The translations under genes were made by a program, and so were the position numbers. Positions 25,904-34,482 of a DNA stretch of 64,000 nucleotides are shown here, piece after piece (positions within the stretch are counted from its first letter, which is position 1; each line of letters begins with the position of its first letter). The notes under the pieces were generated by a model, which saw only the letters and a program-made list of their open reading frames with translations, ran no database searches and was not told where the DNA came from. This DNA comes from Xanthocytophaga flava (GTDB taxonomy: Bacteria; Bacteroidota; Bacteroidia; Cytophagales; 172606-1). The DNA is taken from the NCBI GenBank assembly GCA_030068525.1, contig JASJOS010000006.1:1-64000 (forward strand). Reading direction: 5' to 3'.

Positions 25904-26572
25904 TTATCTGGCTTTAACTTTATCACGAAAGTCATAGGATTGGGTATTTTTAATATCTCCATTGGGATTGTAGGTTATATGTTTGCCATGTTTATATTTT
26001 GGCTTGAAACGATCACTTAGGGTATTTTCAAACTCAGGAGAAACATGGGAGAATGTTTCTGTTAAAGAGGCTCTTTTATCATACATCTGCCAATTTTGTA
26101 CTAACACTACTTTCTGATCCAGCGTATCGAGTGTGCTGGTCATTTTCTCAACACGTATTAGCGAATCTGATTTTCCCTGCACAAAGACGTCTTGTGCAAT
26201 CATATTACCCTTCTGGTCAAACGTTCTGTCAACCTGGTATATACCTACTTTCTGGTCTACTCCACTTTGTTCGGGAAATGTAACATGCCAATCTCCGATC
26301 TCCACAAAGTTATATTTCGATCCTTGTTTCTGTACTAAGAGTTTACCACGTTCTACTTCGTTTCCACGGTTATCATATAGCGTAATTCCTTTGATAAGAG
26401 TTCCCTTTTGTTCCAGTTTGGCTTTCTCACTTTCGGTTAATGATTTTTCATATACAGAGTACATTTTGTCAGGTTCTCCTTTTAATTTGCTTGTTACTCC
26501 GCAAGCAGACAAAAGCATACAACATCCAATCAGAAAAGATAATTTTGGGTAGTATAACAGATTTAATTTCAT
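25904..26572 (-). CDS. Hypothetical lipoprotein, 222 aa
   Basis: The ATG at 26572 gives a lipoprotein signal with lipobox LSAC (Cys about residue 24); an earlier ATG adds only six residues. The mature part contains repeated short units of the type YDNRGNEVERGKL / FDQKGNMIAQDV / YNPNGDIKNTQSYD, like the antitoxin-component or MORN-variant repeats of Bacteroidota. No catalytic motif. It is probably surface or periplasmic; function unknown. Confidence 0.6.
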   Translation of the reverse strand: MKLNLLYYPKLSFLIGCCMLLSACGVTSKLKGEPDKMYSVYEKSLTESEKAKLEQKGTLIKGITLYDNRGNEVERGKLLVQKQGSKYNFVEIGDWHVTFPEQSGVDQKVGIYQVDRTFDQKGNMIAQDVFVQGKSDSLIRVEKMTSTLDTLDQKVVLVQNWQMYDKRASLTETFSHVSPEFENTLSDRFKPKYKHGKHITYNPNGDIKNTQSYDFRDKVKAR

Positions 26573-26788
26573 TGGTATAGGCAGGTTCATTGGCTCGTTC
26601 TTAACTCAAAGTTTGGTTCGTCATCTGTTAAATATTCAAAAAAGCTATATACGTTTATAGAAGATAGATGTTATCAACCTTCAGATGAATTAGTTGAATC
26701 TATAAAGGTAGCAATTAAGGTAATCTGGTTGTAATATTCGTCTTTTTTCAAACTAAGATTACCTTTGTCAGTGACAAGAAATTAATGG

Positions 26789-27184
26789 TTGACTAAAGAA
26801 ATAAAGAAAGTGGGTGACTCAAAACAGATAACTGTAAGCAAACAGGTTAAACGAGCAATATATCTGTTGGTATTACTTTCTTTTATTTATGGAGTATTTC
26901 TGCCTGGCATACTGTGTCGAATACTAATAGCTACGAGTAAAGCTGAAAAGGTAACTGTGGTGGTTATGTTTACACTTGGTGTTATGCTTACCATTCTATT
27001 GGATTGGTATGTGGTAAATAGCAAAAACAAGCGTATGCAAATGATCTTGGCTTTGCCATGTTTCGTGTTTACAGTGATCTCACTGCTACTATTATGGATA
27101 TTCATTCAGGGTATATTGTTCACCTTGAATGGGTATCGTCTTACCAGCCATACTATAGATGCAATCTGTGTATTCTTTGTATAA
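26789..27184 (+). CDS. Hypothetical membrane protein, 131 aa
   Basis: The frame starts at TTG 26789; the ATG just before it at 26785 meets a stop at once. Four hydrophobic segments are visible (about 23-45, 52-70, 82-105, 115-131). No motif. It ends 5 bases before the next membrane-protein gene, with which it forms a unit; the third gene of the unit follows 21 bases later. Unknown function. Confidence 0.45.
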   Translation: MTKEIKKVGDSKQITVSKQVKRAIYLLVLLSFIYGVFLPGILCRILIATSKAEKVTVVVMFTLGVMLTILLDWYVVNSKNKRMQMILALPCFVFTVISLLLLWIFIQGILFTLNGYRLTSHTIDAICVFFV

Positions 27185-27189
27185 GTTCG

Positions 27190-27543
27190 ATGAAAGTATT
27201 CTTCACATATTATTTCTGGAGTGTACTATTATTGATAGTAATACTCTTTACCTATGAATGGGTACTGGCAATAGTATTAGATCGGTTAAATCAACAAGTA
27301 AAGCTTTTCATTATTATGGGTGTAATGATTTATGCATTACCTTATGCGATATTCCATTTGCTGCATTTCTTTTATTTTAAAGGAATTACGATTGTGCGGT
27401 TTTTACCCTTTATAGTTTTGTGTTTTATTGTCGTACAATCTGATAATGATATACAGGATTGGATATCTTCTGCTCTGATAGTAGTTTGTATATATTCACT
27501 TATGAACTGCATTTTGATTGGCTTTATAAATAAAAGACAATGA
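27190..27543 (+). CDS. Hypothetical membrane protein, 117 aa
   Basis: The ATG at 27190, 5 bases after the previous stop, gives a protein of four hydrophobic helices (about 3-22, 37-58, 64-80, 88-110). A longer in-frame version would overlap the upstream gene. Size and helix layout resemble the preceding gene, so the two may be diverged duplicates or subunits of one complex. Family not recognised. Confidence 0.5.
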   Translation: MKVFFTYYFWSVLLLIVILFTYEWVLAIVLDRLNQQVKLFIIMGVMIYALPYAIFHLLHFFYFKGITIVRFLPFIVLCFIVVQSDNDIQDWISSALIVVCIYSLMNCILIGFINKRQ

Positions 27544-27564
27544 GAAACTACATTACTTAATTAT

Positions 27565-28062
27565 ATGAATTGGGAAAAAATTGGTTTTGCCTTTTATAGA
27601 TATTTTTTAAAACCACTTCTTGCTTTGTTTGGCATAAATGAACAATACTATAAAAAGCTGGCTGTAAATGGCCGTAAAAATAAACTTACAGACATAAAAA
27701 AATATGTAGGAAAAAAAATAACTGATCGTGTTACAAATCTATATCTGATTGGTTATTTTGAAGGGTCTCCGGAAAGTGTAGAAGAACAACAAAAGTTAGT
27801 GGAACAAGGAAAGTATCAGCCCTTTATCGAAGCAAAGCCATTTGATCCTTTTAAAACGTATATCGAAATATATCTGATCAAGAGTATTTCAGAAAAGTAC
27901 TGTGTAGCAGCTTTTGGAGATGGATATGATCCTGAAATTATGCTTCAATGTGTATGGTTTATAGAGGTGGACAACGATAAATTAGAGAATTTGAATGAGT
28001 TGATAGAATTTCAATCAACCATTCCAGATTATCCTGTAGAATTATCACATTTTGTAGGATAA
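27565..28062 (+). CDS. Hypothetical soluble protein, 165 aa
   Basis: Third gene of a small cassette with two membrane proteins, 21 bases downstream of the second. It has no signal peptide; the N terminus is amphipathic and basic, the C terminus acidic (VDNDKLENLNELIEF). It looks like the single-domain immunity or effector-related proteins often carried as orphans in Bacteroidota genomes, but no family motif is clear. Confidence 0.5.
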   Translation: MNWEKIGFAFYRYFLKPLLALFGINEQYYKKLAVNGRKNKLTDIKKYVGKKITDRVTNLYLIGYFEGSPESVEEQQKLVEQGKYQPFIEAKPFDPFKTYIEIYLIKSISEKYCVAAFGDGYDPEIMLQCVWFIEVDNDKLENLNELIEFQSTIPDYPVELSHFVG

Positions 28063-28102
28063 GTGTTGTAAAAAAAGCATAGCTAGTCTATGATTCTCAG
28101 TA

Positions 28103-28134
28103 ATTGCAATCAGAGATATTTCTCTGATTGCAAT
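28103..28134. terminator. Perfect hairpin between convergent genes
   Basis: ATTGCAATCAGAGA (28103-28116) and its exact complement (28121-28134) with a 4-base loop, between stops at 28062 and 28146. It probably terminates both directions. Confidence 0.7.
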
Positions 28135-28145
28135 CAATACTTAAT

Positions 28146-28979
28146 TTAATAGGCACGGCTTCGGCCAATGTAGATATCTTTAGCCTTGTATACTGTATTT
28201 GTAGTAGGACCGGGACTTCCACTGGAGCCTTCCATCTGCAGATTGATAATAATCCACATTGGCTTGCCCACAAAGTTCCCTCTGTGTACGCCCTTCCATA
28301 CTCCATCTATGTAGTAATGGATGTCTACATCTGTTGCATTCACTTTGGTAATCCAGGCTTTATAAATATGCCAGCTTCTAGGTGAGGATACTGCAACCCG
28401 TGTAGTAGAGACATCAGATGAAGTCCGGAATGTATTAAACCAGTTTTCATTATTTCCTTTGAATTCCAGAATGTCACTTTCTGGTGGCCAGCTATTTACA
28501 GCTGTTAACCAAAATGCAGGCCAAGTTCCTGTTGTTGATGGTGCCTGGAAGGTTCCACGTACTTCATAATTGGGAAACTGGTCATTGATGAGAACCTGAT
28601 GTTTGGCATGAATAGCTCCGGAATGGTAATGGATTGGTACATTGTGAGTAGAGCTATTTCCTTCGTTCCAGGAGATTTTGCTGGCTGTCAGGGTTAGCTC
28701 ACTATTGGATAAAGAAATATGGTTGTGATCTGTGGTACTACCGTACATGCGGGCACTTCCATTGTGATCACTTCCCCAGGGATAAAGATAGTTCCACTGA
28801 GATTCAAAGGCTGTGTAGTTACTAAATGAACTGCCATCAATGATAGTTTCAAAAACAGATGCCTGAACAGCTTCATCTGTGGGTGGTTTAGGTAATACAT
28901 CCTGCTGATTAGCCTGTTCACAGGAAAAGATACACAAGGGACTAGTCACTAGTAAAAAAATGTATGCTACTTTTTTCAT
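28146..28979 (-). CDS. Secreted glycoside hydrolase family 16-like lipoprotein, 277 aa
   Basis: After a lipoprotein signal (Cys about residue 20, CIFSCEQ) comes a GH16-type jelly-roll. The catalytic signature ExDxxE is visible in PPESDILEFKG (about residue 168), with the nucleophile Glu and acid/base Glu flanking Asp; WPAFWLTA upstream and HIYKAWITKVNATDVDIHYYIDG downstream are further GH16 landmarks. The family cleaves beta-1,3/1,4-glucans, agars or carrageenans, and the fine specificity is not readable. It is anchored outside. It lies next to a pectate lyase on the same strand, so the two may serve plant or algal wall breakdown. Confidence 0.82.
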   Translation of the reverse strand: MKKVAYIFLLVTSPLCIFSCEQANQQDVLPKPPTDEAVQASVFETIIDGSSFSNYTAFESQWNYLYPWGSDHNGSARMYGSTTDHNHISLSNSELTLTASKISWNEGNSSTHNVPIHYHSGAIHAKHQVLINDQFPNYEVRGTFQAPSTTGTWPAFWLTAVNSWPPESDILEFKGNNENWFNTFRTSSDVSTTRVAVSSPRSWHIYKAWITKVNATDVDIHYYIDGVWKGVHRGNFVGKPMWIIINLQMEGSSGSPGPTTNTVYKAKDIYIGRSRAY

Positions 28980-29192
28980 CAGTCAATCAGATTTAGGTAA
29001 AAGTAAAAAGTGAATGTAGAAGAGACAGGACATTGTTCAGTGACTGCATTCTCAGAGGCTTATGGATTTCAACAATAAATGAGAAATTGAGTTAAATATA
29101 CAATGAGCCGAATAACAGGATAGTCTTGTACACACTGAAAATTACTGTCTGATAAGTCTATCAAATGCAAAGTGTGATCCTGTTGAACCAGT

Positions 29193-30293
29193 TTAGATAC
29201 CGCTGTAAGTACAAACATTTCCTGATAAAGTAGCTCCTGCTCCAGTGGAAGAAGTTACAGTACTTTTAACACTGGATGTACCTAATATAGATACAGTGTA
29301 TGGAGGCGTAAAGGCCGTTTTGCCGTTGCCAGCTTTTGTACCTGATATACTGGTAAATAGATTAGAGATTTCCTGTACTGCTGTTGATTTATTATCCATC
29401 AGGTCAATTGGATTTTTTACGCTTTCAAATACATTGGACTGGATACGAAGATCTGCTTCAAAGCCGGCCTGTATACAGGAGCTACTCACTGTACTGTTGA
29501 AATAGTTGTTTACCACATGCACCTTGCCAAATCTCACACGAGGCATACGTGCTTTGCACCCTGGAGCCCACCAGCAACGGGCGAAGGTAATCCGTAGTTT
29601 TCCTCTGTCTCCTGTAGCACCATCTGAGGAGCCAAGCAGGTTGGAGAATCGGTGATCATCCGAACCACCTGAACCACCCGGTTTGGGAGCCTTTAGATAC
29701 GAAAATTTGGTCCAGGAGACAGTGATATAATCGGAAGCATTTTTAATATCAAGGTTGCCATCTACACCATCTCTGAACTCGCAGTGATCTACCCATACAT
29801 TGGTGCTGGCATCTATAGTGCAGTTGTCCCATCCATCTGTATCATACGCTCCAGGGCCTTCAAAGATTAGGTTACGAAAGATGATGTTTTGGCATCGTTT
29901 TACATACAGGATTCCGGAGTTGTCCTTTGTCTGATCTGTAGAAACCAGTTTCGCTCCCGCTGTTCCAAAAATAGTTTTCCCTGTTTGATCCTGAAACGAA
30001 ATTCGTCCACCGGAAGGGATAGTTATAGTGCCGTTTACTTGTACAACTTTTACACTGGTGTTGGTAATAGCAGCCTTGAGTTGAGTATAGTTGGTGACAA
30101 CCGTCGGAGTAGCTGTGCCTCCACCCGTTGTTCCGCCATTTTGAGAGGCCCATCCCTGTGCTCCACAAGTGGCTGCAGCTGTTATAGTTTCGTCATCAGA
30201 AACAGGCTTAATGGTTTGATGATTTACTTCACAACTTAAAAACAAGCTGGAAAGGGTTAGTAATGAAGAAGTAAAAAGAAACTTTGTTCGCAT
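29193..30293 (-). CDS. Pectate lyase, PL1 family, lipoprotein, 366 aa
   Basis: The signal ends at a lipobox (LFLSCEV, Cys about residue 21). The right-handed beta-helix shows the PL1 motifs: VWVDHCEF (calcium-site region, about residue 168), DGNLDIKNASDYITVSW, and RMPRVRFGKVHVVNNYF (about 250) with the catalytic Arg in the RxPxxRxG block. PL1 enzymes cut de-esterified homogalacturonan by beta-elimination with calcium. It lies upstream of the GH16-like gene (214-base gap) and, with the distant GH127 gene, indicates growth on plant pectin. Confidence 0.9.
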   Translation of the reverse strand: MRTKFLFTSSLLTLSSLFLSCEVNHQTIKPVSDDETITAAATCGAQGWASQNGGTTGGGTATPTVVTNYTQLKAAITNTSVKVVQVNGTITIPSGGRISFQDQTGKTIFGTAGAKLVSTDQTKDNSGILYVKRCQNIIFRNLIFEGPGAYDTDGWDNCTIDASTNVWVDHCEFRDGVDGNLDIKNASDYITVSWTKFSYLKAPKPGGSGGSDDHRFSNLLGSSDGATGDRGKLRITFARCWWAPGCKARMPRVRFGKVHVVNNYFNSTVSSSCIQAGFEADLRIQSNVFESVKNPIDLMDNKSTAVQEISNLFTSISGTKAGNGKTAFTPPYTVSILGTSSVKSTVTSSTGAGATLSGNVCTYSGI

Positions 30294-30978
30294 GAGAGAT
30301 ATTCTTTAGATTGAACATAGGAAAAAAATATATCCACCTGATAAAGCCCTATAACTGGCATTATCTGTAAAGAGGATTCCAAAAAATGTAATAGGTTATT
30401 ATGGACCTTAAATAACAGGTTACTGAAGTTCCGGAACAGACATATACTCCTGACAAAAAAATGGGAGAAAGAATCTATCCTGGAAGGCACTTACTTTGAA
30501 TAAAAAAGATTAGGCTACATCTGTGAAAAAATGATGTCGTTTAGCTAGTAACACCTTGTAGTTGTATAGCATAGCAAATACACTGTGTTACTATTAAAAA
30601 AAATACCAATTTTAAGTTTTTGTATGGATATTGGCTAGCTTTTGGTTGTCAAATATGCATTGAAGTTATAAATCAATGCAAGTTATGGAATAAATAAATT
30701 TGCGAAAACGTTACCGGGAACGTTTGCATATAGGTGTTGAAAGTTTGATTTATTACTAATAGGAAGTTTATAATACAAAGTTTAGAATAGTGGAATTACT
30801 GGTCTTATTTATCTTACTTGTACTGAAATAAGAATTGAAATTTCTACCCGTTATTTGTCTTCTAATAGGTTACTTAATCCTGAACTGTCCATTAAGAGTT
30901 TGAATGCCAGTTAAATAATTGAATTTCGATAGCTGGTTATACATTTTTTGAAGAACAATAAAAACATCTATTCATGAT
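30294..30978. other. Regulatory gap upstream of the pectate lyase gene
   Basis: About 685 bases without a convincing gene. The left third is the upstream region of the pectate lyase. A promoter-plus-palindrome at 30695-30725 is described separately. Elsewhere it is AT-rich and featureless. Confidence 0.45.
30695..30725 (+). promoter_or_regulatory. Promoter with overlapping palindromic operator
   Basis: TAAATTTG (30695-30702) is an exact TAnnTTTG box. Four bases on lies the palindrome AAACGTT-ACCGGG-AACGTTT (30706-30725), which is of the type bound by LacI/GalR-family regulators, placed where a bound repressor would block initiation. The nearest downstream + gene starts at 30979, about 250 bases away; the pectate lyase gene is in the other direction. 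Confidence 0.5.
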
Positions 30979-31182
30979 ATGATACCAGCAATTATTATTA
31001 TAGCTTCCATTATCTTCTGTTTTTTGTTAATTTATTATAAGTATCGTCAATACCAAAGAGTAAAGAATGATGCTGAGGCTTTGAAGAAATGGCAAAAGAG
31101 ACAAGATAGATATGAAGCAATTGGTAGTGTTTTATCTGGTATAGGTTCGATATTAGAGATACTAGGTGCAATCTTTTTTTAA
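30979..31182 (+). CDS. Small membrane protein, 67 aa
   Basis: A single N-terminal membrane helix (IPAIIIIASIIFCFLLIYY, residues 2-20), a basic amphipathic stretch of about 25 residues and a short hydrophobic C terminus (SVLSGIGSILEILGAIFF) form a hairpin-like small membrane protein. No family recognised. It follows the promoter-operator region at 30695-30725. Confidence 0.45.
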   Translation: MIPAIIIIASIIFCFLLIYYKYRQYQRVKNDAEALKKWQKRQDRYEAIGSVLSGIGSILEILGAIFF

Positions 31183-31246
31183 TAACTGAGTTTCAGTCAG
31201 GAAAGATAGCTTTCAAATACAATATTTGTATTTGCATACAAATCTC

Positions 31247-31729
31247 TTAATTATATACATCTCCCAACGAATGAAAGTCATCTCGTAACCAATACCAGTA
31301 TTCTCCTTTGTTCTGATAAAGTGATTCTACTAACTCAGTAAAGCTTGTCGCAATAACAGGACAATTGCCCTTAAGTGTATGGGTTTCCCAAAAGCTATCA
31401 TAACACCGACCTAATCTTTACTGAGCCAGATCAATCGTAATAGATTGAGAGCCGGATTCTCCAATAATAAACCAATTATAGCTTCTGTCATCCTCTCCAT
31501 CTGTTCCTGCAATAATCGGATTGGCTCTTACAAAATCCTGAGGAGCTACTATCTTCATCGATTAATTTTTATTCGGAAAGAGTTCTACCCCACCACAATG
31601 GGTATAAAATAGTATAACATCTTCTGGCAAAAGTATACCTTCAGGAGGTCGAGGGATAAACGATCTGTCCAGATAAATGCATTCTTTATTTTGTCTGATT
31701 TTAGTAAGTAATTCCAGGAAGAGTTTCAT
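31247..31729 (-). pseudogene. SMI1/KNR4 (SUKH-like) gene with two in-frame stops
   Basis: From an ATG at 31729 one frame of 161 codons runs to a TAA at 31247 and reads like a SUKH immunity-type protein: PPEGILLPEDVILFYTHCGG near the start, IVAPQDFVRANPII in the middle, and RLGRCYDSFWETH then KGEYWYWLRDDFHSLGDVYN at the end. Two TAA codons interrupt it at codons 56 (31562-31564) and 104 (31418-31420), with the frame otherwise intact and no insertion or deletion. By the family pattern the lost residues would be one in FPNKN-x-SMKIV and one in DLAQ-x-RLGRC. SUKH proteins protect against contact-dependent or polymorphic toxins. It reads as a recently inactivated orphan immunity gene. Confidence 0.75.
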
Positions 31730-31839
31730 ACAGACAAAACAACTCACTTATAACCAATTTCTCCAAACAAGCTGGCACTAAATTTTTGCATGGTAGGACA
31801 TCTGTATGGTAATTTTTTACACTTAGCTCGTATACTGGA

Positions 31840-32799
31840 ATGGCTTTAATTGGATACCACGCATCACACGAACAGTTTAAACCCAGTGAATTGCTCACTT
31901 ATGTCTCTATGGCAGAACAGGCTGGATTTCAGGCAGTGAATTCATCAGATCATTTTTATCCCTGGAGTGAACGACAGGGGCAAAGTGGATTTTCTTTTGC
32001 CTGGCTGGGAGCGGCCATGAATACCTCTTCTCTTCCATTTGGTATGGTAGTGTCTCCGGGACCACGGTATCATCCTGCTGTACTGGCACAGGCTATAGCT
32101 ACCTTATGTGAAATGTTTCCTGAGCGATTTTGGGTGTCATTGGGTAGTGGCGAGGCATTAAATGAGGCTATCACAGGTGAACTTTGGCCTGCAAAGCAGG
32201 ATCGAAATATACGCTTGAAAGAAAGTGTAGAGGTTATTCGTCAGCTATTGAATGGCGAAATGGTGCATTACAAAGGTTCGTTTACCGTCGAAAATGCAAA
32301 GCTCTATACGCTTCCCAAAATTAAACCTTTGCTGATTGGTGCTGCTGTCACAGCTGAAACTGCCGGTTGGATGGGAGGCTGGACAGATGGGATAGTGACT
32401 ATATCGAAGCCAATAGAAGAATTGAAAAAGACGGTTGACGCATTTCGCCAGAATGGAGGGGACGGGAAGCCTATGTATCTGAAGGTGCAACTATCCTATG
32501 CCCGTTCAGAAGAAGAAGCTTTGATGGGTGCCTATGATCAGTGGCGTACCAATATCTTTCAGGGAAATGTGCTGGGACAATTGCGTACGGTAGCCGAATT
32601 TGATGCGCTGGGTGAGTTGGTTAAACCCGAAGATCTACCCGACAAAATAGACATTTCTTCTGATACAGATTTTCATATTGAGAAAATACGTCAATACAAG
32701 GAGCTTGGCTTTGAAAGGATTATCCTCCACAATGTAAACAGAGATCAAAAAACATTTATACAGGATTTTGGAACAAAAGTCATCCCTCAGGTAATTTAA
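31840..32799 (+). CDS. FMN-dependent luciferase-like oxidoreductase (TIGR03885-type), 319 aa
   Basis: The TIM-barrel of the luciferase-like monooxygenase family is indicated by IGYHASHEQFKPSELL, WSERQGQSGFSFAWLGAAM, MVVSPGPRYHPAVLAQAIATL, WVSLGSGEALNE and RLKESVEVIRQLLNGE. These match the subgroup TIGR03885 that is usually found beside a GH13 enzyme, as here (10 bases downstream). Its substrate is unknown. The start at 31840 gives the standard N-terminal strand. The two genes form an operon. Confidence 0.82.
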   Translation: MALIGYHASHEQFKPSELLTYVSMAEQAGFQAVNSSDHFYPWSERQGQSGFSFAWLGAAMNTSSLPFGMVVSPGPRYHPAVLAQAIATLCEMFPERFWVSLGSGEALNEAITGELWPAKQDRNIRLKESVEVIRQLLNGEMVHYKGSFTVENAKLYTLPKIKPLLIGAAVTAETAGWMGGWTDGIVTISKPIEELKKTVDAFRQNGGDGKPMYLKVQLSYARSEEEALMGAYDQWRTNIFQGNVLGQLRTVAEFDALGELVKPEDLPDKIDISSDTDFHIEKIRQYKELGFERIILHNVNRDQKTFIQDFGTKVIPQVI

Positions 32800-32809
32800 G
32801 CACTTAACT

Positions 32810-34435
32810 ATGTTAGAACATCTCTGGTACAAAAACGCAGTAATTTATAGTCTGGATCTGGAATCGTTTAAAGATGGAAATAACGATGGAGTAGGGGATT
32901 TTGAAGGTCTTATCGAACGGTTGGATTATTTGCATGCATTAGGGGTAGATACAATATGGCTGGCTCCGTTTCAGCCAACTCCCAACAAAGACAATGGATA
33001 TGATATTTCCGATTATTATGGTGTTGATCCCCGGCATGGTTCCTCGGGTGACTTTGTGAATTTTATGCATAAAGCCAGAGGACTAGGTATACGGGTTATC
33101 ATTGACCTGGTAGTAAATCACACATCGGATCAGCATCTCTGGTTTAAAGAAGCTCGTGCTTCCAAAGACAATCCCAAACGGAACTGGTATGTGTGGTCTG
33201 ATCACAAACCTTCCAACTGGAACAAGGGTATGGTGTTTCCAGGTGTACAGAAAGCTACCTGGACTAAGGACCCCAAAACCGGGTCTTATTACTTTCATCG
33301 GTTTTATGACCATATGCCCGACCTGAATACAGACAACCCTGAGGTGCGGGATGAAATCTTAAAGATCATTGGATTTTGGTTGCAGTTGGGTGTTTCTGGT
33401 TTTCGGATGGATGCCGTTCCGTTTGTGCTGGAATCTCCCAAGCCGGATGTTGACAGCACTACGCTACATTATGGCTATCTCAAAGAATTACGGCGGTTTC
33501 TGCAATGGCGAAAGGGAGATGCAATTTTATTGGGAGAAGCCAATGTGTTGCCAGAGGAAACGGTCAACTACTTTGGCGAGGCAGGTGACGGCATTCATCT
33601 GATGTTTAACTTCTTTGTGAACCAACATCTGTTTTATGCGCTAGCCTCAACTGAAATCGAACCTTTACAAAAGGCACTGGAAGCTACTCGTGAAATTAAT
33701 CCAACTTCTCAGTGGGCGCATTTTCTTCGAAATCACGACGAACTGGATCTGGGACGGCTTACAGAGGAACAAAGACAGCGTGTATTCCAGGAATTTGGTC
33801 CGGAAAAAAACATGCAGATCTATGACCGGGGCATTCGTCGAAGGCTCGCCTCTATGCTAGGCAATCGCCAGCAGATTGAGCTCGCTTATAGCCTGATGTT
33901 CACTTTGCCTGGCACTCCGGTAATTCGTTATGGAGATGAGATTGGTATGGGAGACGATCTGTCGCTGAAAGAACGTGAAGCTGTTCGTACACCTATGCAA
34001 TGGTCCTCAGAAGGTCAAGCTGGGTTCTCTGATTCAGATAAAGAAGTAAAACCTGTAATTTCAGAAGGAATCTATTCGTATAAGCAGGTCAATGTGAAAG
34101 ACCAGAAACGAGATCCCAATTCGTTGTTTAACTGGATGGCATTCATGATCCGCCTTCGGAAAGAATGTCCCGAGATAGGCTTTGGTTCCTGGGAGATCAT
34201 TCCTGTAAAGCCTAAAGGTATTCTGGTGATGCGTTACGAATTCAAAGAAGAGATCCTGGTTTTTGTTCATAATTTCACTGCCAAAGGGGAAGAATTGGTT
34301 TTAACAACCCGGCAAGCAAAGACTCAACGGTTGATTGATTTAATTAATAAGGTGGAAAGTATTGCCGATGAGGACGGTAGACACACAATTATTCTCAACG
34401 CCTATGGGTATCGATGGTTTAGAGGAGGAGAATAA
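32810..34435 (+). CDS. GH13 alpha-amylase-family enzyme, trehalose-synthase-like, 541 aa
   Basis: The four GH13 regions are clear: DLVVNHTSD (about residue 98), GFRMDAVPF with the nucleophile Asp (about 200), LLGEANVLP with the acid/base Glu (about 240), and FLRNHDEL with the transition-state Asp (about 308). The N terminus WYKNAVIYSLDLESFKDGNNDGVGDFEG and the DISDYYGVDPRHGSSGDF block are those of the TreS-like subgroup (GH13_16), which interconverts maltose and trehalose. It lacks a maltokinase domain. Other GH13 alpha-glucosidase activities cannot be excluded. It lies 10 bases behind the flavin oxidoreductase gene. Confidence 0.85.
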   Translation: MLEHLWYKNAVIYSLDLESFKDGNNDGVGDFEGLIERLDYLHALGVDTIWLAPFQPTPNKDNGYDISDYYGVDPRHGSSGDFVNFMHKARGLGIRVIIDLVVNHTSDQHLWFKEARASKDNPKRNWYVWSDHKPSNWNKGMVFPGVQKATWTKDPKTGSYYFHRFYDHMPDLNTDNPEVRDEILKIIGFWLQLGVSGFRMDAVPFVLESPKPDVDSTTLHYGYLKELRRFLQWRKGDAILLGEANVLPEETVNYFGEAGDGIHLMFNFFVNQHLFYALASTEIEPLQKALEATREINPTSQWAHFLRNHDELDLGRLTEEQRQRVFQEFGPEKNMQIYDRGIRRRLASMLGNRQQIELAYSLMFTLPGTPVIRYGDEIGMGDDLSLKEREAVRTPMQWSSEGQAGFSDSDKEVKPVISEGIYSYKQVNVKDQKRDPNSLFNWMAFMIRLRKECPEIGFGSWEIIPVKPKGILVMRYEFKEEILVFVHNFTAKGEELVLTTRQAKTQRLIDLINKVESIADEDGRHTIILNAYGYRWFRGGE

Positions 34436-34482
34436 GGATTGCCTTTGACTTATTATTGTGTGAATTTTATACTTTTGTATAA

